NCBI GenBank assembly: GCA_019096155.1
Contig: JAHCVI010000003.1
Span: 434,001-498,000 of the forward strand
From: Staphylotrichum longicolle
Lineage: Eukaryota; Ascomycota; Sordariomycetes; Sordariales; Chaetomiaceae
Length of the DNA stretch: 64,000 nt
Direction: 5' to 3'
Positions 1 to 10,703 of the stretch are shown piece after piece. Below the pieces are notes generated by a model. It did not search any database. It worked only from the letters and a program-made list of their open reading frames with translations, and was not told where the DNA came from. Made by a program: the position numbers and the translations under genes. Numbering within the stretch: position 1 is the first letter of the stretch; every line of letters begins with the position of its first letter.

Positions 1-858
1 ATGAGGCGAAGATGAAGAAGATGGTAGAGGAGCAGGAGCAGGTTGCGCTGGTGAGCAACTTTGTCTCGCTGTCTTATTAAGCTCCCATTCCACTAACTCT
101 CCCGCCTCAACTAGTCCCACCACGACGCGGCCGAGATCGTTGACAGAATATCGGGCGGCTTTGAGGAGCAAGCGAAGTCCAAAGCAGCTCTCGACACGAA
201 ACTAGACACAATTGCCGCCAACGCGATTACGAAGGACGACTTGTACCAGTTTGTGGACAGCATCCAGCAGATTGCAATGACGCTGGGACAAACTTGCCAC
301 TCTGGCAAAAACACTCTTGCTCCGCAGGCAAATGGCTCCTCTGCTGCTCACACCCCGACCCAGCCAACCTTTGTTGCCACGGTTGACCCAACTCAAACTG
401 AAGACCAAGGGAACAAGAGAAAGAGGATCTCCCCTCCACAGTCGGAGGAGCAGCCTGACCTGGCCCGTTTGACCGAGAAAGAAAAGACCAAGCTCGGTTT
501 CATGGCCGAGGCATGTTGGCCAATGATCGCTATTTTTCAGCGACTTGTACCAACCAAGCACCAGACAGATTACTTGTCCACTGTGGTCGCACTTCAATCC
601 TTCCACAGGCTGTTTGGAAGAAACACCTGGCACGCTCATAAGATCCTCAACTTTATGAAGTGGTCCACGACAGAGGGGTGGTGCTGCGCTCGGCAGCTGG
701 CCAAGGTAAATACTTCCAATCTGCAAGCCGATGGGACTTGCTTGCATTGCACTTGCGACTGCCTCCAAATTGTTCAGCTGGGCAATGAGCGCCCTGCGCA
801 CTCCTACAGCTTTCGCTTGATGCCGGTCAAAGTCATGGAGAAGACAAACCCGAAATAA
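1..858 (+). CDS. 3' part of an orphan coiled-coil protein gene (starts outside the window)
   Basis: The reading frame enters at position 3 and runs to a GTGAGC donor. A 64-nt intron (51-114, ending CTAG) then joins in phase 0 to an exon starting at 115, and the frame stops at 856-858. The visible part begins with a Glu/Gln-rich helix, continues as a heptad-like helical stretch (residues with A, L and I spacing), then a Thr/Ser/Pro linker containing a basic KRKR patch, then a more hydrophobic C-terminal half with several Trp and Cys. A second, in-frame intron is possible at 706-777 (GTAAAT to TTCAG, 72 nt without stops), so the C-terminus may be 24 residues shorter. I do not recognise the family. 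The two following genes have a similar mix of coiled coil plus basic patch, so the three may belong to one local set. Confidence 0.6.
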
Positions 859-1670
859 TGGGAGACGGTCCGTAGGGTCACGGTGAGGTGTCGCTGGTTC
901 TTGTCGTTGGCAGAGAGTGTACTGATCATCGAGGGAAGGAGGGGTCTTTGCCTTGGGGGGGATGAATCCAATGTGCTGCATGTATCTTAGGGTCTTGTAT
1001 CAGAAAGAGATAGCCAATCTAACAAATGATATTGATGCACCACGCATTCCACATTCAACAAGATTCGACTATCATCCGCTGGGGGATTGTCGTTGAACTT
1101 GAAGCGACGGCAGCGATGACCCCATGCGAAGGTTCAGGCGTTGCAGGGCTGCGGTTGCTGACTCAGCTGGCTCGACCCAGCGCTCGCCCGATGTTTTGCC
1201 GGACAAGGCTGGCCCAGCCCCCCATTTCTCATCCCACGCACAGACCATCCGAGCACTTCAGACCACCCGTGCGCTTCTGACCTTCCGTGCACTTCTCACC
1301 ACATCAATCGCCCACCGCGTTTCTGCAATCAGGCATCCTCTTTGCTCCTCCACACCAAGTCGCGCCCGCGCCTTTTGCAGGATCAGTACGTCGCGCTCAG
1401 TTGTCAATCTACTGTTTCTACCCATGGGTCGTGGTCTCATCGAGACACCACTCTTGGAAGAACAGGACTCTGAGTTTGGGATCTCCTCGGTTCTGGCTCG
1501 TTTTCGAGGAGAAGGAGCGAGATCGCCAGTCGTTGACCCTGATTTCTGGAAGGCGCGGCTGCCGACCGTCGAGTGCTCGAGATTCGCGTCTGCAAATCAG
1601 TAAGTCCTCGATACCTGCTGGGTACGCTGATCGGACCAGGTCGACGACACGGAAGGCCCCAACGCCAAGT
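859..1670. other. Intergenic region with possible upstream exon of the next gene
   Basis: No independent gene is supported. Open frame upstream of position 1599 ends at a good GTAAGT donor (1600), and an acceptor at 1637-1639 would fuse it in frame to the next gene. The intron would be only 40 nt, so this is either a 5' coding exon (ATG at 1424) or a 5'-UTR intron. I could not decide. Confidence 0.4.
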
Positions 1671-3033
1671 ATGTCATCGTCAACGCCCAATGACGCCGCC
1701 CTCCAATCGCTCACCACCCATATCGTTCTAGAATGGGACGCGACAAGTCCGAATGGCGACGAGCGGCACTTCCTCACGGCTCCCGATCCCTCCGATGCAA
1801 AGATCGTTTTCAAGTCCGACATCTCTACGATATCAAATCACGGTGCGACCGGATCCGCGGTCGGTGTCTTCATGCGGCTGCACATTCCGGTGAAGTTGAG
1901 GAATGTCCCAGCCCGCACCCCTATCCACATCCATATCCGGCCGTCCCGTGTTCAATCATGCACCTTCGCCATTGCTGCCGACGCTCCGGAAGCTGTACGG
2001 GCGGGCTCTCGCTGTCAGCTGGCGAGTCTGTCGATGAAGCTCAGCGGACCTGTCCAGGTCGTTGTTCCCCACACGATGGCGGCATCATCGCGGCCGGCGA
2101 AGAACCGCGCATCAGGCCGAGTGCTCGACGCCATCCGGTCCCTCAGCCGAGCCACACAGCTCGTCATGTACATGCCGGCGAACCTGGCTCCCCGCACGCA
2201 TATGCAGCGTCTGTCAGCACTGCTCACGGGTGGTGCCTTGCAGGAGCTGCCGCCGTATACCGAGCTGTTCAAGCTGTTCGGCGGGTCGGGAGGACGGATA
2301 TGGGATGTCGAACCTTTGTATTCCACGACGCCACCACCACCCAATGGCAGCGGGAACGGAGACAGGAAAGGCGACGGGGAAGGAGATTGCGACATCCCCC
2401 CTCCATACCATGAAGCTTGTGCAGGGCCGTCAGCTTCTCCCCCCTCGAGCTCACGTAAGCCTTTCCCTCTCTTTACCTTTCGTTCCTTGATTCTATTCCA
2501 GCCTCTGACTCGCTTCTCTAGGTCTGTGGCAAGGGTCTGAAACCCGGGATGGAAAGCGGCGACGTAGCAGCAGCGATCCCGTGGCTGTTGCGACCGCTGG
2601 CGAGCGTACCAGGGCAAAAAAGCCTGACTTGCGCGCCTCTCCTCCAAGGCAGCACCTTCCCGAAAAGGCACAGACGCCGGAAGTCTCCGTCTTGCAGCGT
2701 CTAGCGCTTCTGGAGGCGCTCGTCCATGCTCAAGCTGTGCAGATCAGCAACCTGTCGAGCGAGAACCAAGCGCAGCGGAAGCGGATCGATGAGTATGAGA
2801 CTGATCTTGCGGCGTTGCGGTTAGAAATAGGTCGCGTGGATCGCCAGGTGGACAGGGTGGATCTGGACGTCTCGGAGCAGCGTGAGGACATTATGCGCTT
2901 GGAGGGCAGTGTCCAGTACTGTCTCGACCGAGAGGACGAGCTTGTGGAGGCCGTTGTAGATACCGTGACGGAGAAGATTTCCGTGAGGGGGCTTAGCGCG
3001 GCCAATATACACTTCACCTTGGGTGAGGGTTGA
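1671..3033 (+). CDS. Orphan protein: beta-rich N-terminal domain, PPxY motif, basic patch, C-terminal coiled coil
   Basis: Two exons, 1671-2454 and 2522-3033, are separated by a 67-nt intron (GTAAGC donor, CTGAC branch site, CTCTAG acceptor) that splits an Arg codon. The product is 431 aa. The first ~110 residues alternate hydrophobic strands (IVLEW, VFMRLHIPV, IHIHIRP), suggesting a small beta domain. A helical middle follows, with a Gly-rich FGGSGG turn and then a Pro-rich PPPYHE motif. Exon 2 carries a KRRRSSS patch (possible nuclear signal) and a long coiled coil with regular L/I/V heptads to the C-terminus. From memory this architecture recurs as an unnamed, expanded family in Sordariomycetes; no function is known to me. 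An alternative upstream start at 1424, spliced through a 40-nt intron, is possible. The ATG at 1671 has A at -3. Confidence 0.75.
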
Positions 3034-3494
3034 CTCTCCATCTTTGTGCGAGTTTTGCGTCTGCGAGAGTCCTGAAGCCCGACTTCTTTCCTCTCCTTTT
3101 ACATTCGAACCAATGCCGACACTGCATCATGAGAAACGCCTGACCCTGGAGGAACGCACGTTTCGACACCGACCCTAAATCAGGTCTCCAGCTAGGAGGT
3201 AAAATTGCGTTCTCTGGTGGTCTTTGTTGTTGAAAGTTTTCCGACCTTGTAGCTACAAGGTCTGGGTCCTTCCAAGCAACTTTAATTGCAAAGCCTTGCG
3301 CCTGAAGTCGGCCAAAACTCAATCTACTGTCATGCGTTTCGTTTCCTCCATCTCGACAACCCATTCCATCAGCCACGATTCACTTCAAACCAACATCGAC
3401 ACACGATAGTTTCCCCCTTTTTGCGAGGAAAACAGTTTCAAGGTCTCAACATTCCAATGCATTCACTACCATCGCAATATCGGCAAGATGGATA
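3034..3494. other. Intergenic / 5' region of next gene
   Basis: No gene is seen. An out-of-frame ATG at 3488 opens a 19-codon frame that ends before the next gene's coding stretch. It could be an upstream ORF or a first exon whose splice I could not resolve. Confidence 0.4.
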
Positions 3495-4256
3495 ATGACT
3501 TGCGCACCCTTGAGCTGGCCGGTCAGGTCAAGGGGGAGATGTTTTGATAATTTGATTCAATGGTTAAGCGAAATGGACAGCCATCGCTCTCTTGCCGCGG
3601 AACTCATCGAGTCTATCCAATCGACTCGATTTCTCAGAGAGGAGTCAAAGCGCACTCTTGCTCAAGCAAGGGAAATCTGCGGCAAACTCGACCATGCGCT
3701 GTTGGATCAACAGCAGAGGGCTGTGGTGGTGAGTCTGCGGCTCAAACAACGCGCAAAGGCTCCCGTCTAACTCAACTCTTTCGAGCAGGACACAGATGGA
3801 AACATGGAGGAGAACGCGAACGCGACAAGCCAGGACAACAACATCACCGTCAAGACGCTCGAGCTGCTCTGCGAGAAGCAGCATGCCTCCAACCTTGTGC
3901 TGGAGTCAAAAGTGGATTGTTTGCACGACGAGATGCAGAAGCTGAGGGACGAGGTCCAACAAGTGACACCTAGGCAAGGCGATGCTAGAGTCGCCGGCGT
4001 GTCCTCCACCTCGCCGCTTTACGACATGCGCTGCTTTACATTGAGCCCGCACGGACTGTCAAGTGACGCGTCGGAGGACGAGAGATACAGGCCGAATTAC
4101 GGACCCGACAAGAGACGGAGGGTGGGAGAGTATGTGAACCAGCGCATGCAGCACTCAGTGCCAGTCCAGTTGAGCGCAGGGGAGCAGAGCAGGTTGGAAC
4201 ATTTCACCAAAGACTTCTGCCATGGCGGCCGTCCTGCAAAGGCTTGTACCGTGTGA
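3495..4256 (+). CDS. Orphan coiled-coil protein with basic patch
   Basis: Two exons, 3495-3728 and 3789-4256, are joined in phase 0 across a 60-nt intron (GTGAGT donor, CTAAC branch site, GCAG acceptor), giving about 233 aa. Exon 1 is helical (AELIES, RTLAQA) and ends in a Gln-rich stretch. Exon 2 has a coiled coil (LVLESKV, DEMQKLRDEV) followed by a Ser/Pro linker, an acidic SEDE segment and a KRRR patch near the C-terminus. The start is uncertain. ATG 3495 is the first in frame, but ATG 3573 gives a cleaner N-terminus. The family is not recognised. It lies tail to tail with the HET-domain gene, with 132 bp between their stops. Its coiled coil and basic patch resemble the organisation of the two genes to its left. 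Confidence 0.65.
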
Positions 4257-4388
4257 GGATCCGGTGTCCTGGTTCTCTGGTAAGATCTTGGGATGCGGTT
4301 GCCACTCGGCACACCCGACCCATGTCGGCTAATTTGTGACAGAGCCGACCCAGTCAAGACCGTTCGTTGATTCTTCCGTCGTTCCATT

Positions 4389-6602
4389 CTACTCTAAAAC
4401 TATGATCTTTCTTTGAGCCACTTTCAGAAGATCGTGCCATATGTGGGGCCTATCATCGGGAAGGAGAGCACACCCTACCCGTCGATACCGGCCTGGCTCC
4501 GTCTGCTCGACGTACAAGAATAACTCTCTGACGCTGCGACCGAGATACACCAGGCTGCACAGCTCGACGTCAGGATTGGGCTCCTCAAAGTCGAACTCGA
4601 TAAGGTCTTGGAATTCATAGGTCGGGGGCCACGTCGGAAGTTCCCTCAGAACACTTCCCAGCGGATATTCCTCCGCCTCCGCCGTAAATTCCCTCAGCGT
4701 CGCAGCTGCGTTCAGCACCTTTGCCTCGAGGGTGATGGAAGCGAACCGAACCTGTCCGAAGGGCGACTTGTGCGATACGAGTTGGACGGAGCTACTCACC
4801 AACTTTGGGTCTGGGTTTCGCACCTCGTTGATCCTGACAGGGAACGGCGCTGTGGCCCAGGACCAAGTCGGGCCGGCAGCGCGCCTTTTGCAGTCGACCA
4901 TGCCCTCAAAGGGGTTGTCCTCAAAAGTCTTCTCAATAAAACGGGAAAACATGTTGCGGGGACGGTACCAGCCTAGATGATGTAGGATTGTGCCTCCCCA
5001 AAACCCGGCCAGGTATATGTCATCCCACACGGCCGCTAGCTCCGCCGCAATACCCGCTAGCGCTGGCAGCCTGTCTGAAAATCTGCTGAGCTCCCGCCTT
5101 GAATAATCGCACACGATTGCCCTCCAGGTCTCGTCCTGTGTCGCCATGTTGTAATCCTCCCTGATCCGCGACGCGTCTCCCCTCTCCAGGTTCTTGCCCA
5201 TTGTGGGGAAGACGCCAATGGGCAGCTTCGGCGCGTCGGCTCGCACTTTCAGATATGTCTCAAAGACGGGCCGGTAGTCATCTGTGAGGCACTTGAACAT
5301 GATTTGGTTCGAGTCAAAGACGAGAGCCCGTGGTGAGAGGAGTTGCTCTTGGTAGGTCCACCCGCGCTGGAAGATGGGCTCCGAGTAAGCCGACGTGGGT
5401 GTTTGGCAGGGATCCCGCCACCTCAGGTAAACGGTGCCAGTGGTGGCGTGGTCGACGTAAAATGGGAGCTGGATGGCTGGCTGATTCGGGTTCCCGTCAC
5501 GGAGAAAGCCGTCCGTAACTTTCTGCGCGCTAGCCGCCACAATAGTGAGCGTCGAGTGCTTATATATCAATCCCATGAGGGCGATCTGCTCCATCTTATC
5601 GTCCTCGTCGTCTTGTACAATGCATAACGAATCCACCCAGAGGTAGCGCAATCCAATAGCACGGCATACCTCGACCGCGTCCGTGATCGTTTTGGGCAGA
5701 CACGTGGGATCGATAGACCGTAAGTGGTCCTGAAAACTCGCCGTAGTGGTAGTGAGTTGCGTAACCCCACCCCAGCAGTAACTGAGAGTCGCATATGGCC
5801 CCTTTTCGTCTGGACCGCTTTGGTGGAGTCGAAGTGTTTGAGACTCCAAGTCGATAACCCTGGAAGGCAGTGAATGGTCGCAGCGATTAGGGCACGAGGG
5901 GTGCCTGTCCTGGCACTCAGCAAGCCATCGGCGGATCTCAGTAACCGCTTTGCTGGTCAAATCTTTACCCTCCCGTCTTCCGGGCACAACACTGGAGGTA
6001 GGATCATCTGTCGCACGTAGCTTAGTTTTAGCAATCATAACTCCGGCTAAACGCAAGGCGGGCTCACCGTCGAATGTAACCACGTTCCATGCTTCCCTTT
6101 GCTGGTCGTCCGGCCGACCGTAGGGCCAATCCTCCGGGAGGTGGACCCAAATGTTCTTGATCAGCTTCCCCTCCAGGATGTCGCCCCCCTTTATATTAGC
6201 CAGCTGAGTGAAGCTTCCTGTAATTCTTATTTCGCCTGGCACAATCACTTCGTCCTCATCGTAGCCGCAATCGTTGCTGTTTTCGAGAACCCCCATGATA
6301 TCCTGGCATAGGGCACATCCTCGGGACGCAGTCTCCTGGAGTTCGTACCAGTTCAAATGCTTGTATCCGCAGGGATCTAGCAGCCCGCGGAGCCCGTCGG
6401 CCGTGCCGGTCATATCCTTGCATGTGTCGCAGCACTCTCTGCTCGAGTAGGGACGCCGGATGATGTCTTTGCTGCACATTCGTTGCCCCGGTACTCCTGT
6501 GACATCTTGTGAGTTACTATCGTCGCCACTAACAGCGGTGACACCGCTGTCCCCGTTATTTCTGAATGAGCGTTTTGCGTTGAAGGCGGCCGTTTGCAAC
6601 AT
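4389..6602 (-). CDS. HET-domain (heterokaryon incompatibility) protein
   Basis: Single uninterrupted frame of 737 aa, start ATG at 6602. The HET domain occupies about residues 268-420. It shows the ATLSYCWGG block, the LPKTITDAVEVC helix, the RYLWVDSLCIVQDD block and the later IFQRGWTYQEQLLSPR block. These are the core conserved segments of Pfam HET (PF06985). The N-terminal ~110 residues hold closely spaced cysteines (ECCDTC, GCALCQ), a common but undefined prelude in this family. In characterised fungi HET proteins trigger cell death after fusion of incompatible strains; the specificity here cannot be read from sequence. There are no WD40, NACHT or ankyrin repeats attached. The C-terminal 300 residues resemble the variable, substrate-less tails of other HET proteins. 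No introns and no frame damage are seen, so the gene appears intact. Confidence 0.95.
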   Translation of the reverse strand: MLQTAAFNAKRSFRNNGDSGVTAVSGDDSNSQDVTGVPGQRMCSKDIIRRPYSSRECCDTCKDMTGTADGLRGLLDPCGYKHLNWYELQETASRGCALCQDIMGVLENSNDCGYDEDEVIVPGEIRITGSFTQLANIKGGDILEGKLIKNIWVHLPEDWPYGRPDDQQREAWNVVTFDGEPALRLAGVMIAKTKLRATDDPTSSVVPGRREGKDLTSKAVTEIRRWLAECQDRHPSCPNRCDHSLPSRVIDLESQTLRLHQSGPDEKGPYATLSYCWGGVTQLTTTTASFQDHLRSIDPTCLPKTITDAVEVCRAIGLRYLWVDSLCIVQDDEDDKMEQIALMGLIYKHSTLTIVAASAQKVTDGFLRDGNPNQPAIQLPFYVDHATTGTVYLRWRDPCQTPTSAYSEPIFQRGWTYQEQLLSPRALVFDSNQIMFKCLTDDYRPVFETYLKVRADAPKLPIGVFPTMGKNLERGDASRIREDYNMATQDETWRAIVCDYSRRELSRFSDRLPALAGIAAELAAVWDDIYLAGFWGGTILHHLGWYRPRNMFSRFIEKTFEDNPFEGMVDCKRRAAGPTWSWATAPFPVRINEVRNPDPKLVSSSVQLVSHKSPFGQVRFASITLEAKVLNAAATLREFTAEAEEYPLGSVLRELPTWPPTYEFQDLIEFDFEEPNPDVELCSLVYLGRSVRELFLYVEQTEPGRYRRVGCALLPDDRPHIWHDLLKVAQRKIIVLE

Positions 6603-7729
6603 CGTGGGACGGTTCTGGATCCTTGAGGGAAAAATAGGTACGTAAACGCGAAAGGAATGAGGGACACCACTCCGACGGAGATAGTTTAGAAGTCTAAAAG
6701 TAAAATGAAAGGAGTAATAAGGAACTCCGATGGAGAAAACTTAGCGGTCGAGAAGGCCTGATTAACCTTAATCGTCATGAGCTCCCAAGGTTTTTATGGC
6801 GATGGGAGGCCGCCGCATCCTGATCAACAGGGCTAAATCCAACCCCTGCACTGTCAAGACGCCCCCACTAGTGGCACTGCACAGCCAAAGGGGCCCCGTC
6901 AAGGAGGAAGCCGGGGAGGCAGCCCGGGAGGAAGCCCGGAAAGAAGCCCCGGAGAAAGCCTGAGGGGAAGCGCGGGAGGACAGCAGAAATAAAAAAATGC
7001 AACGGTCCCAGGACTATTGTGACTTGCTGTTGCGGGATCCACTTTTCCCAGGTCTTCCAGGCAGCCACACCCACCACTTTCTTCCTTTCCACAGACCAGA
7101 ACACAGAACAGAACAGACCACCAGACCCAGAATATCACCAGTTTGCCCTTCACTTCCCACACTTGCTGATGAAGACTTTACGGGCATAGCTCAGCTTAAG
7201 TAACGAAAAGAAAAATAATGGCAAGCGCGTCACGTTGCCTTCTGTCCGACCAGGCGGAACTGTGAGTGAAAAGAGGTAAGCGTGACGAGTCTTGATCACG
7301 CCGTTGTCTGAGACATACTCTGTGATACTCAGGGGTTGTGTTGTGGCTGACTGAGAGTCACCGTGGTTTCTGCAAGTTGGCGTTGGTCGGGCCGAGGACC
7401 CTGGACATAGCTCGGTACATAATGAGGACGGCCCAGAACACAACGGGGCCGTGCATGACTACCTAGACTGTCGTCGGTCGGCTATGGTATCTATGGCGGG
7501 AAGATGAAAGGGAGGGCGTGCTAGACTTTTGTAGATGTCCTGCCAACCATGGTTGCAGATGATGCAGAGCAAATTGAACACATGGCCCCGTGGCCCTGAG
7601 CAGATGATTCATTTCAATCTTCTATCTTCTCTCCCACGGCTGAATGGTTTCCATCTTAATTTCCCCATGGCCCCTGCTCCTCTAGTTCCAGTACTGCCTG
7701 GATGCGTGCATTCCGAACCAGCCTGACTT
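6603..7729. other. Intergenic region, no gene seen apart from a short tandem repeat
   Basis: The sequence between the HET gene start and the esterase 3' end has only short frames without recognisable domains. It contains the 12-bp minisatellite listed separately. Confidence 0.6.
6903..6986. repeat. Degenerate 12-bp tandem repeat (about 7 copies)
   Basis: Seven consecutive 12-mers follow the pattern GGAGGAAGCCCG with one to four changes each. On the opposite strand the unit would encode a Pro-Gly-Phe-Leu repeat in one frame, but no other evidence of coding is present. Confidence 0.8.
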
Positions 7730-10000
7730 TCACTGAGGAACATTTGGCCCCATCATCTTCCAGAAATTGCAGCGCTGTCCGCGGTTCAACTCCCACTTGT
7801 TTGCGTCTGCCCGCGTGAAGTTGTTCCTCAATCCGGGGTCCGTGTATTGAGTCACGGGTGCGCCGCCGAAGACTGTTTGATACGGCGCGCCGCCAGTCTC
7901 GTTGAGGTTGATCAGCTGCGGTTGGACGTCCGTCCATGCCGGCCAGCGACTTGCTGGGTTCGACGCTGCGGGGTTCGGGGATGACGCGCCGTTTGCGACG
8001 GCGTTGGAAATCGACGGGTCGTTGTTCATGATGAAGTTACCCCAGATTTCTAGAAAAGTAGCAAGCTGTCAGCACACATTCGGGATACGCTGAATGAGAA
8101 CAACCTCGGCGTGCGTACTTCTGATTGCCAGCGTAAAGTCCGGCCCCTGGTTCGGTGTTGCAGGACCAACATATGCCGGGATGTCAGCGCGATGTGCCGC
8201 AAATGGAACGGAGTACTGATAGTGGTAAGCCTTCTTCCTCGGGCCGGTGTATGCTGTCGCCATCCAGTAGCTGGGACAGACAAAGGTGGCTTCGGAGAGG
8301 ATGTTCTGCCTTGTGTTAGCCTCAAATTGGTTGATGGTGGGTGGTGTTTGGTTGGCTTGCATTTGCGCGCTGCTGTTGGCCAGTGGCGACCTGGCTGACA
8401 TTGATCGCGGATGGTGGTCCAGACCCATTTGTTTCCATCTTCAAGGCGTTAGGATCAGTGGCTGCGCTGGAGCTGGGGTAGGCGTCAACGATGTGCTGGA
8501 TCTGGGCGTCGGATAGATTTGGGAATTCCAGGTGAAGCCAGGCAATCAAGTTGTCAAGTGTGACGATGTTTGTTGGCACGAAGAGCGGGCCTTCGTTTGC
8601 ATTATTCTGTGTGCCGGTGTCAGCCCCTATTATCGAGCTTGAAGGTAAGGTAATGATAGAAACGGAAGGGACTTGCCGCAACTAGCATTCGCCGGCCATT
8701 CACTCTTCTTTGGTTCAATTGCACACTGGTCAACGCGGTGATGAAAGTGCCATCCGTGACGGGTAAGAAGGCCCTGGGTCATGATGTTAGGCCGAGCCGA
8801 TGCACAATGAATTGAGGAGGGGACTCCTTACCACGTAGCGTACGTCCCCGATGAAGAAACATTGGAGCTGGCGTACTGCAGAGTGAGGGAATCCCTCGAC
8901 ACTAAGCAGTCAAAGACTGCGGAAGATGAGGCGCAGCCCGCTTTTGCCGCAAAGTCTTGGTAGCGTTGCGTCGGCCAGACATCGTCATAGTTGTATTGGG
9001 CTGGACCATATAGCGAGGCGGCGATGCCCTGTATTTGTCTGCGGTCAGTGGGTATTCAGAGACGCAAATAGGCACAGGAGAAACTCACATTTTGCCAAAG
9101 TCTTGACCCGAGAGCCCCGTTGGCGGCCATTGCGTGCAACATGACGGATCCAGCGCCTGCAGACTCGCCGGCGATGGTCACCCTGGTCGGGTCTCCACCG
9201 AACTTGGAAATGTGTTTCTGCACCCAGTCAAAGGCAAATGCCTGGTCAAGGAGGCCCGCGTTGACGACGCCTTTGCTTTTGACCTCTGCGGACGAAAGGA
9301 AGCCAAATGCCCCCAGCTGCGCAGAAAAAGCTCAGAGTCAGCAACGCGAAGCATAGACAGCACTCAACCATCTCGTGGAGGATACGGACCCGGTACTGAA
9401 TCGAAACTCGAAAGGGCTATGAAGCCGTTATTGTTTGCATTGATGATCTCCGACATGTCCTGTGTGCCATCAAGTAAGCCGTAGCCTCCCGGGTGAATCC
9501 AGATCATGGCAGGGACTGATCTGTGCTGGCGGAGAACCGGAGCGTAGACGTTGAGAAACAGACAATCCTCATTACCCGGATTGAAGCGCGCCGTTGGCAC
9601 CGATGGAGGCGACTGCGGGCATTTCGGACCGAAGGTGGTGGCCTGCACAATGGTCCTGTTGACGTTTGGTGGTTGCGGGTGCTTCCACCGGTTCTGGCCA
9701 CTCGTTGAGGCGGCGAAACGTAACCTGCCAGATGGTCAGCGTGACGGCCCGAGACGTTCTCGGCATGGGCCTTAGCGGCAATACCCTTTCCAGACGTTTA
9801 AAGCAGTCGTCGAGTTGTGAACGCCATTGTAGACGCCGTACCCAAGATCTACAAGCAACGGGTATGGAGGATTGTTGTGCGCCGATGCGGTGTCAGACGC
9901 GGCCGACTCGGGGACAAAGTTGGCATGGTCCACAGCCCACGCGTTGAACGGGACAATGGCACTCCAGAACGGCGAAACTGATGATCCTTCTGACGCTCAT
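7730..10000 (-). pseudogene. Type-B carboxylesterase/lipase gene, frameshifted by a 7-bp duplication
   Basis: Exons in descending order are ~9785-10000, 9390-9724, 9089-9316, 8832-9028, 8677-8773, 8361-8606, 8119-8305 and 7730-8049. They read as a secreted fungal carboxylesterase: LGYGVYNG near the N-terminus, EDCLFLNVY, WIHPGG oxyanion region, GAFGFLSS, nucleophile elbow TIAGESAGAGS, DGTFI, and HRADIPA near the catalytic His. After the codons for GFIA the frame is lost at a 7-bp tandem duplication (9400-9413). Removing one copy restores VSIQYRL and a frame consistent through every exon. The 5' end is also damaged or unresolved: the conserved frame meets TGA upstream with no ATG, while an ATG at 10000 opens a signal-peptide-like stretch in another frame. 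Two of the introns, 8607-8676 and 8306-8360, have GC-AG ends. The family assignment is secure. That it is a true pseudogene rather than a sequence error is inference. Confidence 0.7.
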
Positions 10001-10703
10001 GGTGGAGACGGCTTGGGAGAAGCAGATAAGAGAGTGAAGGAAGGGACGAGTCCATGGAACTACACAGTATGGGCGCGCATATGAACCGGGGCCAATGTGA
10101 TTAGATCAAGGGGCGCGGCATGCTTGGGTAACATCCGGGCCCCCTCACAAGGAAAGGCTCTTGTCGTTGGACCGAAGGTGAAGGAGGCTTTTGCTACCGG
10201 AATAATACCCATGCTTGCGCATTCGATAGCCCGGCAAAATACATATAGACTACGAAGGCAACTTATACCTAACAAGTACCTTACAGGACATCTTGTATAG
10301 ACTATACCCAAAAGATGTGCCCGAGGGTGTAGACGCTGCCTGTGGTGGACAGGGCTAAGAACTAACCTGAAGAGCGGTTTGCTTAGAAGACCCCTTGGCG
10401 CCTGGTATATCTTACATCTTTTTCTCGAGGTGGCATACTTCCCTCTATCTACTAGCGTGTTTTGCTGGCCATGTTCGCCCCCTAAACCGAATATAGCGGA
10501 GGTCGCATATGCTCTGGCTGTGGCGGTTCGATAGTGGGAGCTGCCCCGCAAGCACAATCCGGTAAGAGCCGAAAAGCGGGATTCTCCCATCACGACGAGC
10601 CATTCATGCGGCTCTTCCTGATGCTCAGCTAAGGTATCTTAAATATCTATCATTGGAAAAAAAAAAGGAAAAAAACAGAAAACCCAAATCAGATGCCCCG
10701 CGT
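10001..10703. other. Intergenic region, no supported gene
   Basis: One open frame on the - strand (10060-10593) has no recognisable motif and an unbiased, random-looking composition. Nothing else is seen. Confidence 0.5.
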
